Below, piece by piece: positions 21,272-33,214 of a stretch of 64,000 bases of DNA. The notes under the pieces are model-generated. The model did not search any database, had not been told where the DNA came from, and saw only the letters and a program-made list of their open reading frames with translations. Within the stretch, counting starts at the first letter, position 1; the number at the start of each line of letters is the position of its first letter. The translations under genes and the position numbers were made by a program. This stretch comes from Trifolium pratense. Lineage: Eukaryota; Streptophyta; Magnoliopsida; Fabales; Fabaceae. Where the stretch lies: positions 44,042,215 to 44,106,214 of the forward strand of contig NC_060059.1 of assembly GCF_020283565.1 (NCBI RefSeq), in the 5' to 3' direction.

Positions 21272-22963
21272 TGTTGAGACAAAATCCTATTTTGATGTTT
21301 TAAAGTTAACAACCCTTAATTAAATTTTAATTTGATTATGATCATTTTGTGATCTAACAAGTGCTCTTGAGTGATTTAATTTAAGAACAGATGCAATGGA
21401 TTAAATTAACCTTGTTTCACTCATAAGAAAAGAATCAAACACATTTTAGACAAATCTGCCTCAGAGAATGATCTCAGATTGGTCTCCAGACTCACGTGTT
21501 CAAAAGCATAAGCACTTATTCAAGTCAACTTGGTACAAGACAAGAATGAACTTTTAAGTTGGACTTATTAAAGGATCATAACAGTGCAAATAAGTCATTT
21601 AAGGCAAGGAATTGATTTTGGTTATTGAACTTACTCAAATAAGCTTCTTTAAGGAATAATAATTTCACATCTTGCAACAAGGCTCTATGTTCTCCAAGAA
21701 CATCATTAAAGAAGATAATCTAGACCAATGAGAACTCAACAACAAGTACTAACAGCTTGCAAGGAAACTTCACATCTGATCCAAGTACAAGTTTATGATA
21801 TGGGTGGCTACACTCTCCCATAAAAGAGTACTCATTTCACTATTCATGTGTCCTTTGAAGGACAAGTGAACAGTTGCTACTCTATGCCTTTGATGAAGTG
21901 TTTACAGTTATATTACAACTTGCAACAGCTCTATTTTCGTTGGACCTTATCCACACCATTTCAGAGAATGGTCTCCAACATCCTGGAGAATGATCTTCCA
22001 GGTTTTTGCACTTAGGTGGCAATCTTATCCAAAGGCATTCAAATCTTATTTCCACACATGGGAAATACATTTACAACGGATATACACTCAGAGACAACTC
22101 ATTGACAGTTGGTTAAAGAATATTTCTGACCAACAAGTACAATTTGACAGTCAGTGGCCATTAGAAGAATGATCTCCTGGAGCATCTAAAGGACAAAATC
22201 ACATGGACTGTTTTGTTTCTCTCACAACGGCTATTTCTCCACTCACAACGTATATGTGTGATGTCCAAGCAACAATGGAGCATCTCCATCTATAAATAGC
22301 ACGTTGATTTGGTTGGAAGAGCAACAACTTGAAGCACACAAAACAATCTAATACATTCCATCTCAAGCAATCAAGCTCTTCTTTTCACTCTTACTCTAAA
22401 GCTCTCTAGAAATCTAGGATCATATTTTGTAGAGTACTTTGAGTGTATCAATTTGTAAGCTTCACAACCGGTTAGGTGTATAAGCTTAGATACAAAAGAA
22501 ATCATTGAAAAATCCTTAGGATTCTCTTAAGTCAATTGGGTATAATTGATTGAGGTTACCTTGTAAAGGTAGATCAGCTGGATATAGCTGGATACTTTGT
22601 GATCTTGGTTTTAGGTCACAATGGGTCTTTGATCTGGGCTTAGATCAAAGGGAAGTTTATGTAATCTTGGTCTAGATTATAGTGGATAATCTCACGCAAG
22701 TGGGGACTGGAGTAGCCCATACTATTAAGGGGTGAACCAGGATAAATTCTTTGTGTGATTCTCTCTTCCCTTACTCTTTTATTTGTGCAAACACTAACTC
22801 ACACGAATTACTTTATTGCACGTATATTCGAGGAGAACGTTCTCCAGTTAGTCTAACCATTTACTATCATAGTGTGTTATTATGCTTAAATTGTTTTGCA
22901 GTTGAATTTTTAAAAGGTCACAATTCAAACCCCCCCTTTCTTGTGACAAACATTGTTACTTCA
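21272..22963 (+). repeat. 5' LTR of the plus-strand Sirevirus
   Basis: Starts TGTTGAGACAAAATCC and ends TTGTTACTTCA. It contains TATA-like CTATAAATAG at 22290-22299, a plausible core promoter. The partner is 33215-34904. Confidence 0.95.
22290..22299 (+). promoter_or_regulatory. TATA box of the plus-strand Sirevirus 5' LTR
   Basis: CTATAAATAG about 1.0 kb into the LTR. The same sequence is conserved in the 3' LTR near 34231-34240. Confidence 0.6.
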
Positions 22964-22980
22964 ATTGGCATCAGAGCACT
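22964..22980 (+). other. Primer binding site of the plus-strand Sirevirus
   Basis: ATTGGCATCAGAGCACT directly follows the 5' LTR end and fits a tRNA-Met primer. Confidence 0.9.
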
Positions 22981-23037
22981 GCCTCTAAAAGCTAAGCATC
23001 TAACAAGTGCTTGAGGAAAAGATTCAGGAAGGAAGTA

Positions 23038-24540
23038 ATGTCTAAACCTGCAAAATTCATCTCAGAAGGAGGATCATCAACTAGACCACCTCTTTTTGAA
23101 GGAAATGACTACTACTACTGGAAAGACAAGATGAAATTGTTTCTCAGATCACAGGACATCAACATGTGGACTGTAGTGGAAGTTGGAGACTATACTCCAC
23201 TAGTCAAAGATTCATTCACACCAAAACCACAACTTGAGTGGACAACTCAAGAATCTGACAGGGTACTTCATAACACTAAAGCTAGATTATTTATTAAAAG
23301 TGCTTTGTGAAGGAAAGAATATGACAGGATCATGGAATGCAAGACGGCCAAAGACATGTGGACAACTTTGCAAACACATCATGAAGGAACCAGCCACATA
23401 AAAGAAACAAGAATTGACATAGGAGTAAGAAAGTTTGAACTGTTTGAAATGAATAGCAGTGAAACTATAGATCAAATGTATGGAAGGTTTACAGTTATCA
23501 TAAATGAGCTAAACTCTCTTGGTAAGAAATATACCACACACGAGAGAATAAGAAAGCTACTAAGGTGTCTACCAGAAGAATGGAGACATATAGTAACTGC
23601 AATAACTGTAGCAAAAGATCTTAATTAAGACAATGGATCTGGAAGATTTCATTGGATCTTTAAAAGCTCATGAAGCAATACATCAAGAAAAGAAACCAGC
23701 AAAGAATAAGATGATTGCTCTAGAATCACAAGTAGAAGAGAACTCAAAAAGGGAAATGACTTGTGATGGAGAGAATTCTCTTCAACAAGATGATGAGGAA
23801 GAAATGGCCTTTCTCTCAAGAAGAATTCAAAAGCTAATGATGAGAAGAAATCAAATCAAAAATTCATTTCCACCAAGAAGAAATGAAACTGACTCAAGCC
23901 AAGTAAAGTGTTACGGGTGCAATCAAACTGGACATTACAAAAAAGAATGTCCAAAGCTGAAGCAAAGAAGACCTCCCTACAATAAATCCATGATGGCTAC
24001 ATGGGACGATCTAGAAGAACTACCAGAAGAAGAAGAAGCTAATGTTTGCCTAATGACCAGAACTGACTTAGATGAGGTAAATCTTGAACCTTGCTCATCA
24101 TGCATGAATACTGAACAACTATTTGATAATCTCTTATATGGCTCACAAATTACTGCTCTAAAATATGATCAACTTAAAAATGAACTCACTAAAGCTATCA
24201 TAGAAAAAGATGAGTATAAAACTGAACTCACTAAAATTATTAAAGAAAAAGATGAGTTTGAAATTAAAAATAAAACTTTAGAAGAAACTTTAAAAAGAGT
24301 TCAAAATGATCTAGATGAAGTATCTAAGTCAGAAGAAAATCTTAAGAATAAAATACAAAAAGAAAACTTAGAACTAATACAAAATGTTTCAGTATTAGAA
24401 AAAGCTGTCACAACTTTTGAAAAACTTCCAAATGTTAAAAAGAAATTTTTTGAAATAGATCAAAAACAAACAATGAATGATAAAGTTTTCTTAACTAAAA
24501 AGGACCAAAAAAGAAGACTATTATGTTCCTTCTGTCATTA
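23038..24540 (+). pseudogene. Sirevirus gag, disrupted
   Basis: Begins MSKPAKFISEGGSSTRPPLF (ATG 23038) and shows the capsid motifs DYYYWKDKMKLFLRSQ and KLLRCLPEEWRHIVTAI. A zinc knuckle CYGCNQTGHYKKEC lies near 23911-23952, followed by a long Lys/Glu coiled coil (KNELTKAIIEKDEYKTELTK). Breaks: TGA at 23308-23310, a frame change near 23620, and TAA at 24539-24541 within a second zinc knuckle (CSFCH..YGHIRYFC). It cannot make a full product. Confidence 0.85.
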
Positions 24541-27428
24541 ATATGGACATATAAGATATTTTTGCTTTAAGAAAATATCTAAAAATTCTGTAAGAGATCA
24601 TTCTCCAGATAGTTTACGAAACTGGTTTCAAAAGAATACATACATAAAACCATCTCATAAGAGAATGTCTTTTAAAAACACTAACCATCAAGGACCCAAA
24701 TCTCTATGGTTACCAAAATTCTTACTAAACTCAAATGCAGGAATATTTGCTAGCAGTCAAGAAAAAGCCATGGTACTTGGACAGTGGTTGCTCGAGGCAC
24801 ATGACTAGAGACAGACACAGCTTCCTTTCCCTTGAGGAAAAGGAAGGAGGAACCGTTACCTTTGGTAATAATGAAAAAGCTAGTATCAAAGGTAAAGGTA
24901 TAATAGGTAAAATTAATTCTGCTAAATTAGAAAATGTTCATTATGTAGAGGGTCTAGAACATAACTTAATAAGTATTAGTCAACTGTGTGATAATGGTCT
25001 TGAAGTTATTTTTAAAACTCATACATGTGAAATTAAACAAATATCTTCTGGAAAGACTCTTTTTAATGGATCAAGAAAAAAGAATGTATATGTCATATAT
25101 CTAGATGAACTGCCTGTTGAGTCATGTTTTGTATCTCTTGAAAAAGATAAATGGATTTGGCACAAAAGGGCAGGACATGTAAATATGAGGACAATTGCAA
25201 AACTTTCTCAACTTGATCTAGTAAGAGGATTACCAAAGATAAGTTTTGACAAAGATAAATTATGTGAAAGTTGTACAAAGGGAAAACAAACCAAAAGCAG
25301 TTTTAAACCTAAAGATTTTATTTCAACTAAAAGACCTCTTGAATTACTTCCCATAGATTTGTTTGGACCTGTCAAAACTACTAGTCTAGGTGGTAAAAAC
25401 TATGGTTTTGTTATTGTTGATGACTACTCTAGATACACATGAGTTTTGTTTCTAAAAAGTAAAGATTAATCTTTTAATATCTTTTGTAAAAAGGTTCAAA
25501 ATGAAAAAGGTTCAAATATCATTTCCATAAGAAGTGATCATGGTGGAGAATTTGAAAACTCCTATTTTGAATCATTCTTCAATGAAAATGGTATTTCTCA
25601 CAACTTTTCTTGTCCAAGAACTCCTCAACAAAATGGAGTTGTTGAAAGAAAAAATAGAACCTTTCAAGAAATGGCAAGAACTATGATAGATGAATTCAAT
25701 GTTGAAAAATACTTTTGGGCTAAAGCTATCAACACTGCTTGCTATATCTTGAATAGAATGTTTATAAGAAAAGTTTTAAACAAAACACCTTATGAACTTT
25801 GGAAAGATAAAAAACCAAATATTTCTTATTTTCACATTTTTGGGTGTTATTGTTACATCTTAAATATTAAAGATAATCTAGGAAAATTTGACTCTAAGTC
25901 TGATAAAGGAATTTTCTTAGGATACTCTCTAACCTCTAAAGCATATAGAGTTTATAATCTAACATCAAAATCTTTAGAAGAAAGCATGCATGTAAAATTT
26001 GATGAATTTGATGATATATCGTGTGAAAAAGAAATAGATGATGAAGATGAGCAAAACTCATCAAAAGAACGGGTTATAGAACAGGAATCACCACCACAAG
26101 AACCTCCTAGAACTTGGAAGGTTGTAAGCAATCACCCTTAAGAACAAATAATAGGTGATACTGCAGAAGGTGTAAGAACTAGAAGATCATTTCAAGTTGA
26201 TGAGAACAATCTAGCTATGATCTCTCAAATTGAGCCAAAATCCATAGAAGAAGCAATCACTGATGAATCATGGATCATTGCTATGAAAGAAGAACTTTCA
26301 CAATTTGAGAAGAATGAAGTTTGGAAGCTAGTACCAGATCCTTTAGACCATTCTATCATTGGAACTAGATGGGTCTTCAGAAACAAAATGGATGAAAATG
26401 GTAAGGTAATTCGCAACAAAGCAAGACTTGTTGCTCAAGGTTATAATCAACAAGAAGGTATAGATTATGATGAAACATTTGCACTAGTAGCAAGGTTAGA
26501 AGCAATAAGAATCTTACTTGCATATGCATCTCATAAATGTTTTAAACTTTTTCAAATGGACGTAAAAAGTGCTTTTCTAAATGGATTTTTAAATGAAGAG
26601 GTTTATGTCCATCAACCTCCTGGATTTAAAGATGAACAGAAACCTAATCATGTTTTTAAACTTACTGTAACACCCAAACCCATTATTTAATAAAATTCTA
26701 CCATGATAAATCTTTTTCAAAATACGCGGCGGAAAATCAAAGTTTGTTATTATAAAATCTTGGTTCAGGTATTACATACTTCATAAAAATAATACTAATT
26801 TAATTAATTAGTAAAAATACTTGTTTATACAAATCTTAAATCAAATAATGTATTTATTAACTATACAAAACAACCTAGATAAGGAGACTCTATATACATA
26901 TAAAACCTCTTTTTCCCGTGTCACAATCAGAGCGGAGCTTCACCGACGACTCGACATCGATAAACACATAACCTGTGAAATCTGGTCCCAAACCAGTCAA
27001 ATACACAAAACGGAGAGTTAGATAACATAAACATCAACATACTATTATCATGCATATTCTAACTCACAAATATACATTAATATCTTCTTTCAATAATAGA
27101 TTACAAGATAATTGTAATCAAAACATCATTTACAAACAACAAAGCATCACAAGCATACATTCTCAATCTTAGTTCAATTATAAGATTATTAGGCATCAAC
27201 ACATAGAAGTATCATTTAGAGTTAATAAAACATCTAACACTTCAATCAATTATAGATTACAATATAATTGTAATCAACACATCATCTAGCAAGTATAGAC
27301 AATTCATCACATGTTCCAGATATGTGTCACACACCAATTATCACGTAATTAACACATAATCCTAATACAATCTAATGCCACAACTCATGCTATGTCACCC
27401 TAGACATATCTAATGCATGTGGTACCAT

Positions 27429-27770
27429 CTTCTTTATTAGAGTATCTCACCTCTAATATCCTTCTTTATCGGATAAATATAATCCGATATCCTTCTTTAT
27501 TGGAATATCCAATATCCCTATTATAATTCATGAATGCATGTATGTTTTCATGAATACTCTCACACAATCATTTTTAATTAGCATTAAGCTCTTCCTTTAC
27601 TAATGTGGAACACTATCCAACATTACTTCTTTATTAAGATAACATTATACCTTAATATCCTTCTTTATTATAATAACATAATTCTAATATTCTTCTTTAT
27701 TAGGATTACAATATAATTCCTAATATTCTTCTTTATTAAGTTGATTTACACCTTAATATTCTTCTTTGAT
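27429..27770. repeat. Array of hairpins with a constant CTTCTTT-type linker (LTR A)
   Basis: Seven to eight units of linker plus stem-loop. Clean stems pair 27435-27442 with 27451-27458, 27467-27474 with 27482-27489, 27498-27504 with 27508-27514, 27632-27638 with 27651-27657, 27698-27705 with 27718-27725, and 27734-27740 with 27752-27758. Two imperfect ones pair 27601-27609 with 27616-27625 and 27666-27674 with 27681-27689. Stems all start TAT and end ATA, but their cores differ (TAGAG, CGGAT, TGGA, TAAG, TAGGA). Confidence 0.85.
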
Positions 27771-28029
27771 ATTTAAACAAACATCATCAACAACAATTAT
27801 ATTTCACACATACCATCGATAATTCATCAACACATACAATGCATTTACTCACATTTTAACACAATACTAATAATATAAGTCAATTTTATTAAGCATGCAT
27901 TATCTCACAAAACAAACTCCGGAATCGAAATCTACACGAAAAACCGAGTAAAATAGGTTCCGGGTGCATAAACCGTCAAAATGTCAAAAGTCAACAAAAA
28001 GTCAATGGTCAACGCAGAAAATTGAACGA

Positions 28030-28130
28030 GCTGCGCCATGTGCAGAAAAGCTGCGCCCAGGCGCAGGAACCAGCAGATTTTCTCGAAAATATTGCGCCAG
28101 GCGCAGAAAAGCTGCGCCCAGGCGCAGGGG
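28030..28130. repeat. GC-rich palindromic cassette in LTR A
   Basis: Repeats of CTGCGCCCAGGCGCAG (28051-28066, 28112-28127) and TGCGCCAGGCGCA (28093-28105), each a near-perfect palindrome, sit in otherwise AT-rich LTR sequence. LTR B has a different palindromic cassette at the matching place. Confidence 0.85.
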
Positions 28131-30444
28131 ATCAGTCCAGATCTGTCAAAACGCGATTTTGAGCGTAAAAGCACTTATTTTGACTCAAAATCACTTATTT
28201 CAACTCCATAAAACATACCACAAATAGAATATGTTTATACATGCTCAAAAGCACTTAAAAACAACTTATTAACATCAATAATCACTTATTTCATGGTTTT
28301 TGACACATTTAGATCTAAACTCATAAACTATCAAGTTCTTACAAAAACATCTACAAATTCCCATCCAAAACCCCATTAATTTGTTCATACAACTTGTTAA
28401 TGGTTTATTAAACATGTTATGATCAATGGATTTCATTTTCATTAAGAAAAATCCCACAACCCAAAACGAAAATGAGTGAAAGAGTTTGGGAATGGAGGAA
28501 TCGACATCCTCCCCTCTTTATGACCACTCAAGAATATGTAATCTAACTCTCGTACCTTAGATCCGACGAAATCTCGAGCTTCCTCTTTGAATCTCAAGCT
28601 TTTCCTTGCCCTAGCTCTCCTCCTCTTTGCTCTTCCTTCTCTCTATCTTTCCCAAAACTCATGAAAAATGAGCTCTCTCTCTCTCTAGCAAGCTTATATA
28701 GCGCCCCCTCTTCTTGTGCCAAGGCCCATTGGGCCAAAACCCAATAACTTGGCCCAACTAAAGCTCACGGACACTAACTCTCACAAACGCCATTAACTCG
28801 CTCATTAACTAATACTCTCGATAAATAACTATTCGCCACTGAATTAATTAAAAGTCATCGCAACAATTAATTAAACACTTAAATAGCGAATAATAAAAAT
28901 CGGGTCGTTACACTTACCAAAGCTCTATATGGACTTAAACAAGCACCAAGAGCATGGTATGATAGACTAAGCTCTTTTTTAATTGAAAATGGTTTTTCTA
29001 GAAGAAAAATTGATACAACACTTTTTAGAAAAACAAATGAAAATGATTTATTAATTGTACAAGTATATGTTGATGATATTATATTTGGTGCTACTAATGA
29101 AAAAATGTGCGAGGATTTTTCAAACCTTATGCAAAGTGAATTTGAGATGAGCATGATGGGAGAACTCAGATTCTTTCTTGGCTTGCAAATCAAGCAACAA
29201 GATGATGGAATCTTTATTAGTCAAGAAAAATACATCAAAGATCTTCTCAAAAAGTACAACATAAATGAAGCAAAGATCATGACTACTCCAATGCATCCAT
29301 CAACAAATTTAGACAATGATGAAAATGGTAAAACTGTGTCTGAGAAAGAATATAGAGGAATGATTGGATCACTTCTATACTTAACTGCAAGTAGACCAGA
29401 CATTGTATTCTCAGTTGGTCTTTGTGCAAGATTTCAAACATCTCCAAAAGAATCTCATCTTACAGCAGTCAAAAGGATTTTTAGATATTTGGTGGGAACA
29501 CCAGATGTTGGTCTATGGTACAAAAAGTGATCTCATTTTGACCTAAAAGCCTATTATGATGCTGATTATGCTGGTGACAAACTTGAAAGAAAAAGCACAA
29601 GTGGTGCTTGTCAATTTCTTGGTGAAGCTCTTGTAAGTTGGTGCTGTAGAAAGCAAAACACCATAGCACTTTCAACAACTGAAGCAGAATATGTATCAGC
29701 TGCAAATTGTTGTCACAAGTGATATGGATCAAAAACCAACTTGAAGATTTTTCTCTAAGGCACACATACATTAAAATTCTTTGTGATAATACTAGTGCCA
29801 TTAATTTATCAAAGAATCCCATTCAGCATTCTAGATCTAAACATATTGAAATTAAACATCATTTCATTCGTGATCATGTTTGCAAAAAGGATGTTGAATT
29901 AATATTTATTGACACTGAATCTCAATTAGCTGATATTTTTACAAAACCTCTAGTTGAAGATCGCTTTAATTTTATTAAAGAAAATTTAAAAATTATAAAA
30001 AATCCCAGCTAAGCATTGTTGGACAAAATCTCACACTTGAAGAATGTCAGGAGAACATTCTTTCCCTTAACAAAAAAAGGAAGAACATTTCTTAAAAAGG
30101 ATGATATAAATTTTATCCGAATTTCCTATTTTTTTAAAAAACAATTTTAAAACTTTTAAACCTTTTACTCTTCCTAGGTCATCTGTCTCTCTCTCTCTCG
30201 CCTTAACTCCTTCTCTCTCTCTTTTAGTTTTCCTAAGTACAAATTGCAACTATTCATAATTGTACTAAACCTATACCTAATCTATCAAACCATCATTTCC
30301 TATTCTCCATACACTCTATCATCATTATTTTATTTAACCAACACAAACTCAACACATTCTCATAATCACTTTCGAAAATCCTATTTTCCCACTGTTCATC
30401 AACTTGTCATTATCCTTTCATCTCCAAACCATTACAAAAAAAAA

Positions 30445-32708
30445 ATGGCCAGAATTAAGAAACCTGGAAACAAGAACAAGAGAGACTGTTCTTCGTCATC
30501 CTCTCAATCACCAAAACGCTCACCCTCTCCTCCACCTGCTCCTTCTCCTAAACAAAAATCTGATACCAACTCTTCTTCAAACACATCTTTTAAATCTCTC
30601 TCGGACCATGAGAATGAGATGGAAGTTCAATCTTGTCCCTTACCTCAAAATGTTGCTGAAAACTCTAGTATGATAGAACCATCTCCAAACAAAATTACTG
30701 TATCCACTGAAATTTTGATTGGATCTATCCCTATTTCTTATGAAACCACCAAAAATATTCAACCAGTTCAATGCTCCCAAACAGTTATTGAAACTCAAAC
30801 CCTTCTTCAAAAGGAAACTGCTACTCCCTAACCCAAAGTCAAAACTGTCAAAACTGCTTCAACTCCTTCCAAAACTAAAAAATCAAAATCACTTGATTTT
30901 TCGAAAGTTAGAAAGTCAAGTAGATTAGCCTCAGGATCTAAACCAGCAATAGACAAAACTGTGTATTCCATTTCTGATGATGACTCAGAAAAAACAAAAT
31001 CAGATTCTCCAAAAGCCAAATCCATTCCTGAAATCAAAACTTATTCGAAAAGATCTTCATCATCCAAATCTCACACCAAACCCTCAAAGTCAGAATCCTC
31101 TGAAGAAGATATCATGATACGAAAGCTAAAAAGGTCTGCTCCCCTCATTCATGAGGGTTGCGAACAAAGTTTTGAAATCTTTGCCAAGAAAAAACCAATT
31201 CTTCCAGGCAGAGTATACAACTTTGACGACCTTGCAACACAGACCATGATCTTACCCAGTTCACCAATCCTCTTGGTTGGACTTCTTTGTTTAACATTAG
31301 AGAAACACATTACCCAAACCTTATCTCAGCATTTTACTTCAATGTTGTTATCCCCTCTGACAGAAACTCCATAGTCTCTGAACTTAAGAAAGTTAAGATC
31401 AAGATAACTGAAGAATTGCTTGGAAAGCTGTTGGACATACCAACCACGGGTCACAAACTATATGGAGAAATTTGGTTCTCCATGGCAGGAGTAAGTAAGA
31501 ATACTCTTATGTCTGAGATTTTTGAACCTGGAACCAACCTCACAAAAAATCCACCCTCATCCAAGCTCAAACATGTTTTCAAGATGTTGCACAACATGTG
31601 CTTGCATTCCATCTTCCCAAGAAAAGGAAGCAAGGATAAGGTCACAGAAAATGACATGATGATGATGATGTATCACATGTTCAATAAGATCCCACTTAAT
31701 CTACCATATGTCATGATTCAACACATGATATACACCATTGAGAATGAATCTAGGAAAGTCACTCTCCCTTATGGTATGTTTTTGACTAGAGTGTTCAACA
31801 AACTCAAAGTCAGTTTTGAATGAGAAGAAGGAAAGAATTCGTCTACCACATTCTCTCTAAAGAATGTTGGAAGGATGCAATTTATTGGAGATATTGAGGA
31901 TCATACCACTTGTGATCAAGGCCAGAAAAGAAAAAGAGAGGAATTTGAAAAGGATAACAATCTGGACCTCTTGGCTGAAGTTATGACCACACAGGAAGAC
32001 CATCCAAAGACCGTTCTCCCAGTCTCAGCTCCTAGTGAAAAAGCCAAAGAAGTTGTAAGTGAGAAAACCACCTCTGCTCAATTTAACCCTTTCGTTTCCT
32101 TAGAGTTTGATAATTTAAGAAATGATTTTGGAAATCCTGAAAATCAACACACCACTGTCTTGAATGATGGTTTTTCCACCATTAACAATCCTGTTAACAC
32201 ATCCATTTTCTCACCATTAATGACCTCACCACAAACTTTTTTTGATACAACAGATTTTTTGAAAAACTTCCTATCAACTCCTTCTGATTATTCAAAAATA
32301 CATCAACCCATTTACACTGATGCTGGTCCATCCACATCATTTCCTCAGAATTTTGCTTCCATGAGTTCATTTTGCACTAGCTATCCAACCAATGACTCTG
32401 CTGCGTACCAAAACTCTGCAAACATTCCTCCTTTTGACACAAGACCCACCAAAAATTCAAAAGTTGAGCAAGATGTTTCAAAGACCAGAAAGGATATGGT
32501 CAAAATGTTTGAAGCCGTCAAGATTAACAACACTTTGTTGAGCTATGTTGTCCAGAAGCACCAACTCTTTAGAACCTGGCTCATAGAAGAATTTTGCCCT
32601 GTTATGCGTGTTACTCCACCTCCAACCAATCCTCCTCCACAAGTTCCAAACCTTCCAAAACTTGACAAGGATTCAAGCTCTGATGACTCTCCACCAGCTG
32701 ATTCTTAG
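30445..32708 (+). pseudogene. Sirevirus ORF3 (env-like / plant transposon protein), disrupted
   Basis: ATG at 30445 (MARIKKPGNKNKRDC), 432 bp after the pol stop. A Ser/Lys/Pro-rich N-terminus is followed by the conserved region (ISAFYFNVVIPSDRNSIVSE, KITEELLGKLLDIPTTG, LHSIFPRKGSKDKVTENDMM) and a Pro/Ser-rich C-terminus (VTPPPTNPPPQVPNLPKLDK). It is the counterpart of ORF3 in the neighbouring Sirevirus but diverged. Breaks: TAA near 30829, a frame change near 31245, TGA at 31821-31823. Unlike the other copy it is separated from pol and has no leaky-stop context. Confidence 0.75.
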
Positions 32709-33214
32709 TAGCTCCTTATGATGCCTCCCACCTCCTTTTTTGCTGTTGACAAAAGGGGGAGAATGAATTCTGTAGAAATTAGGGGGAGATTGTGATGTTT
32801 TTAAAATTCGTTTGATTATGTGTGTTTTAAAATATTTCTGCTTTATGTATGTTTTAGAATTTGTAGATATAGTTGGAAGTTGTGTTGGTTTCAACTTCTA
32901 ATTGTATGTTGTTTGAATTCTAAAAACTTAGATTATGTTTTGAATCACTTTTTGAATCATTAATCATGTTTTGGTAATTGTCACATGCTCTTGAATGAAG
33001 TTCTGATTAATGGGTATTATGTTTGATTCAAATTTATGTCTTTACATATTTTTACTCAATTTGCATTTGCATATTTTATAAATTGATAAAGAATGTTAAA
33101 ATTGAGGGGGAGCTTTATATGATTAAATCACAAGTATTATTACTAAATATGGTTTAATCAGAATCACAATCAAAAATTAATTAGAGGTTTTGTCATCATC
33201 AAAAAGGGGGAGAT
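32709..33214 (+). other. 3' non-coding region with four polypurine tracts
   Basis: AAAAGGGGGAGA (about 32750-32762), AGGGGGAGAT (32781-32790), GAGGGGGAGC (33104-33113) and AAAAAGGGGGAGAT (33201-33214). The last abuts the LTR. This is the multiple-PPT layout known from Sireviruses. Confidence 0.8.

Larger units (their letters stand above)
26666..28912. mobile_element. Solo LTR 'A' (2247 bp) inside pol, TSD CTTAC
   Basis: Begins TGTAACACCC and ends GGGTCGTTACA, flanked by CTTAC at 26661-26665 and 28913-28917. There is no internal region, primer site or coding frame, so it is a solo LTR left by recombination. It is clearly related to the solo LTR at 42328-44317. The minus strand has TATA-like GCTATATAAG (about 28693-28702) followed by a GA-rich leader, suggesting minus orientation, in which most of the LTR would be transcribed as R/U5. 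Superfamily unsure, probably Ty3/gypsy. It contains a hairpin array (27433-27760) and a GC-rich palindromic cassette (28030-28130). Confidence 0.88.
24541..30012 (+). pseudogene. Sirevirus pol, disrupted and split by a solo LTR
   Basis: Protease WYLDSGCSRHMT (about 24766), integrase (HNLISISQLCD, KNYGFVIVDDYSRYT, RSDHGGEFEN, TPQQNGVVERKNRT), reverse transcriptase ([22 protein letters not shown], then YVDDIIFG near 29068) and RNase H (YYDADYAGD, STTEAEYVSA, NPIQHSRSKHIEIKHHFIRD) are all visible in order. Breaks: a frame change near 24760, TGA at 25440, TAA near 25468, TAA at 26139, the LTR insertion at 26666, TGA at 29528 and a frame change near 29715. Across the inserted LTR the sequence HVFKLT / KALYGLKQAPRAWY is continuous after removing one TSD copy. 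Confidence 0.9.

Noticed and set aside
27932..28227. Overlapping frames of 80-87 codons on both strands in solo LTR A
   Set aside because: They are produced by the GC-rich palindromic cassette, and no start context or domain supports a gene.
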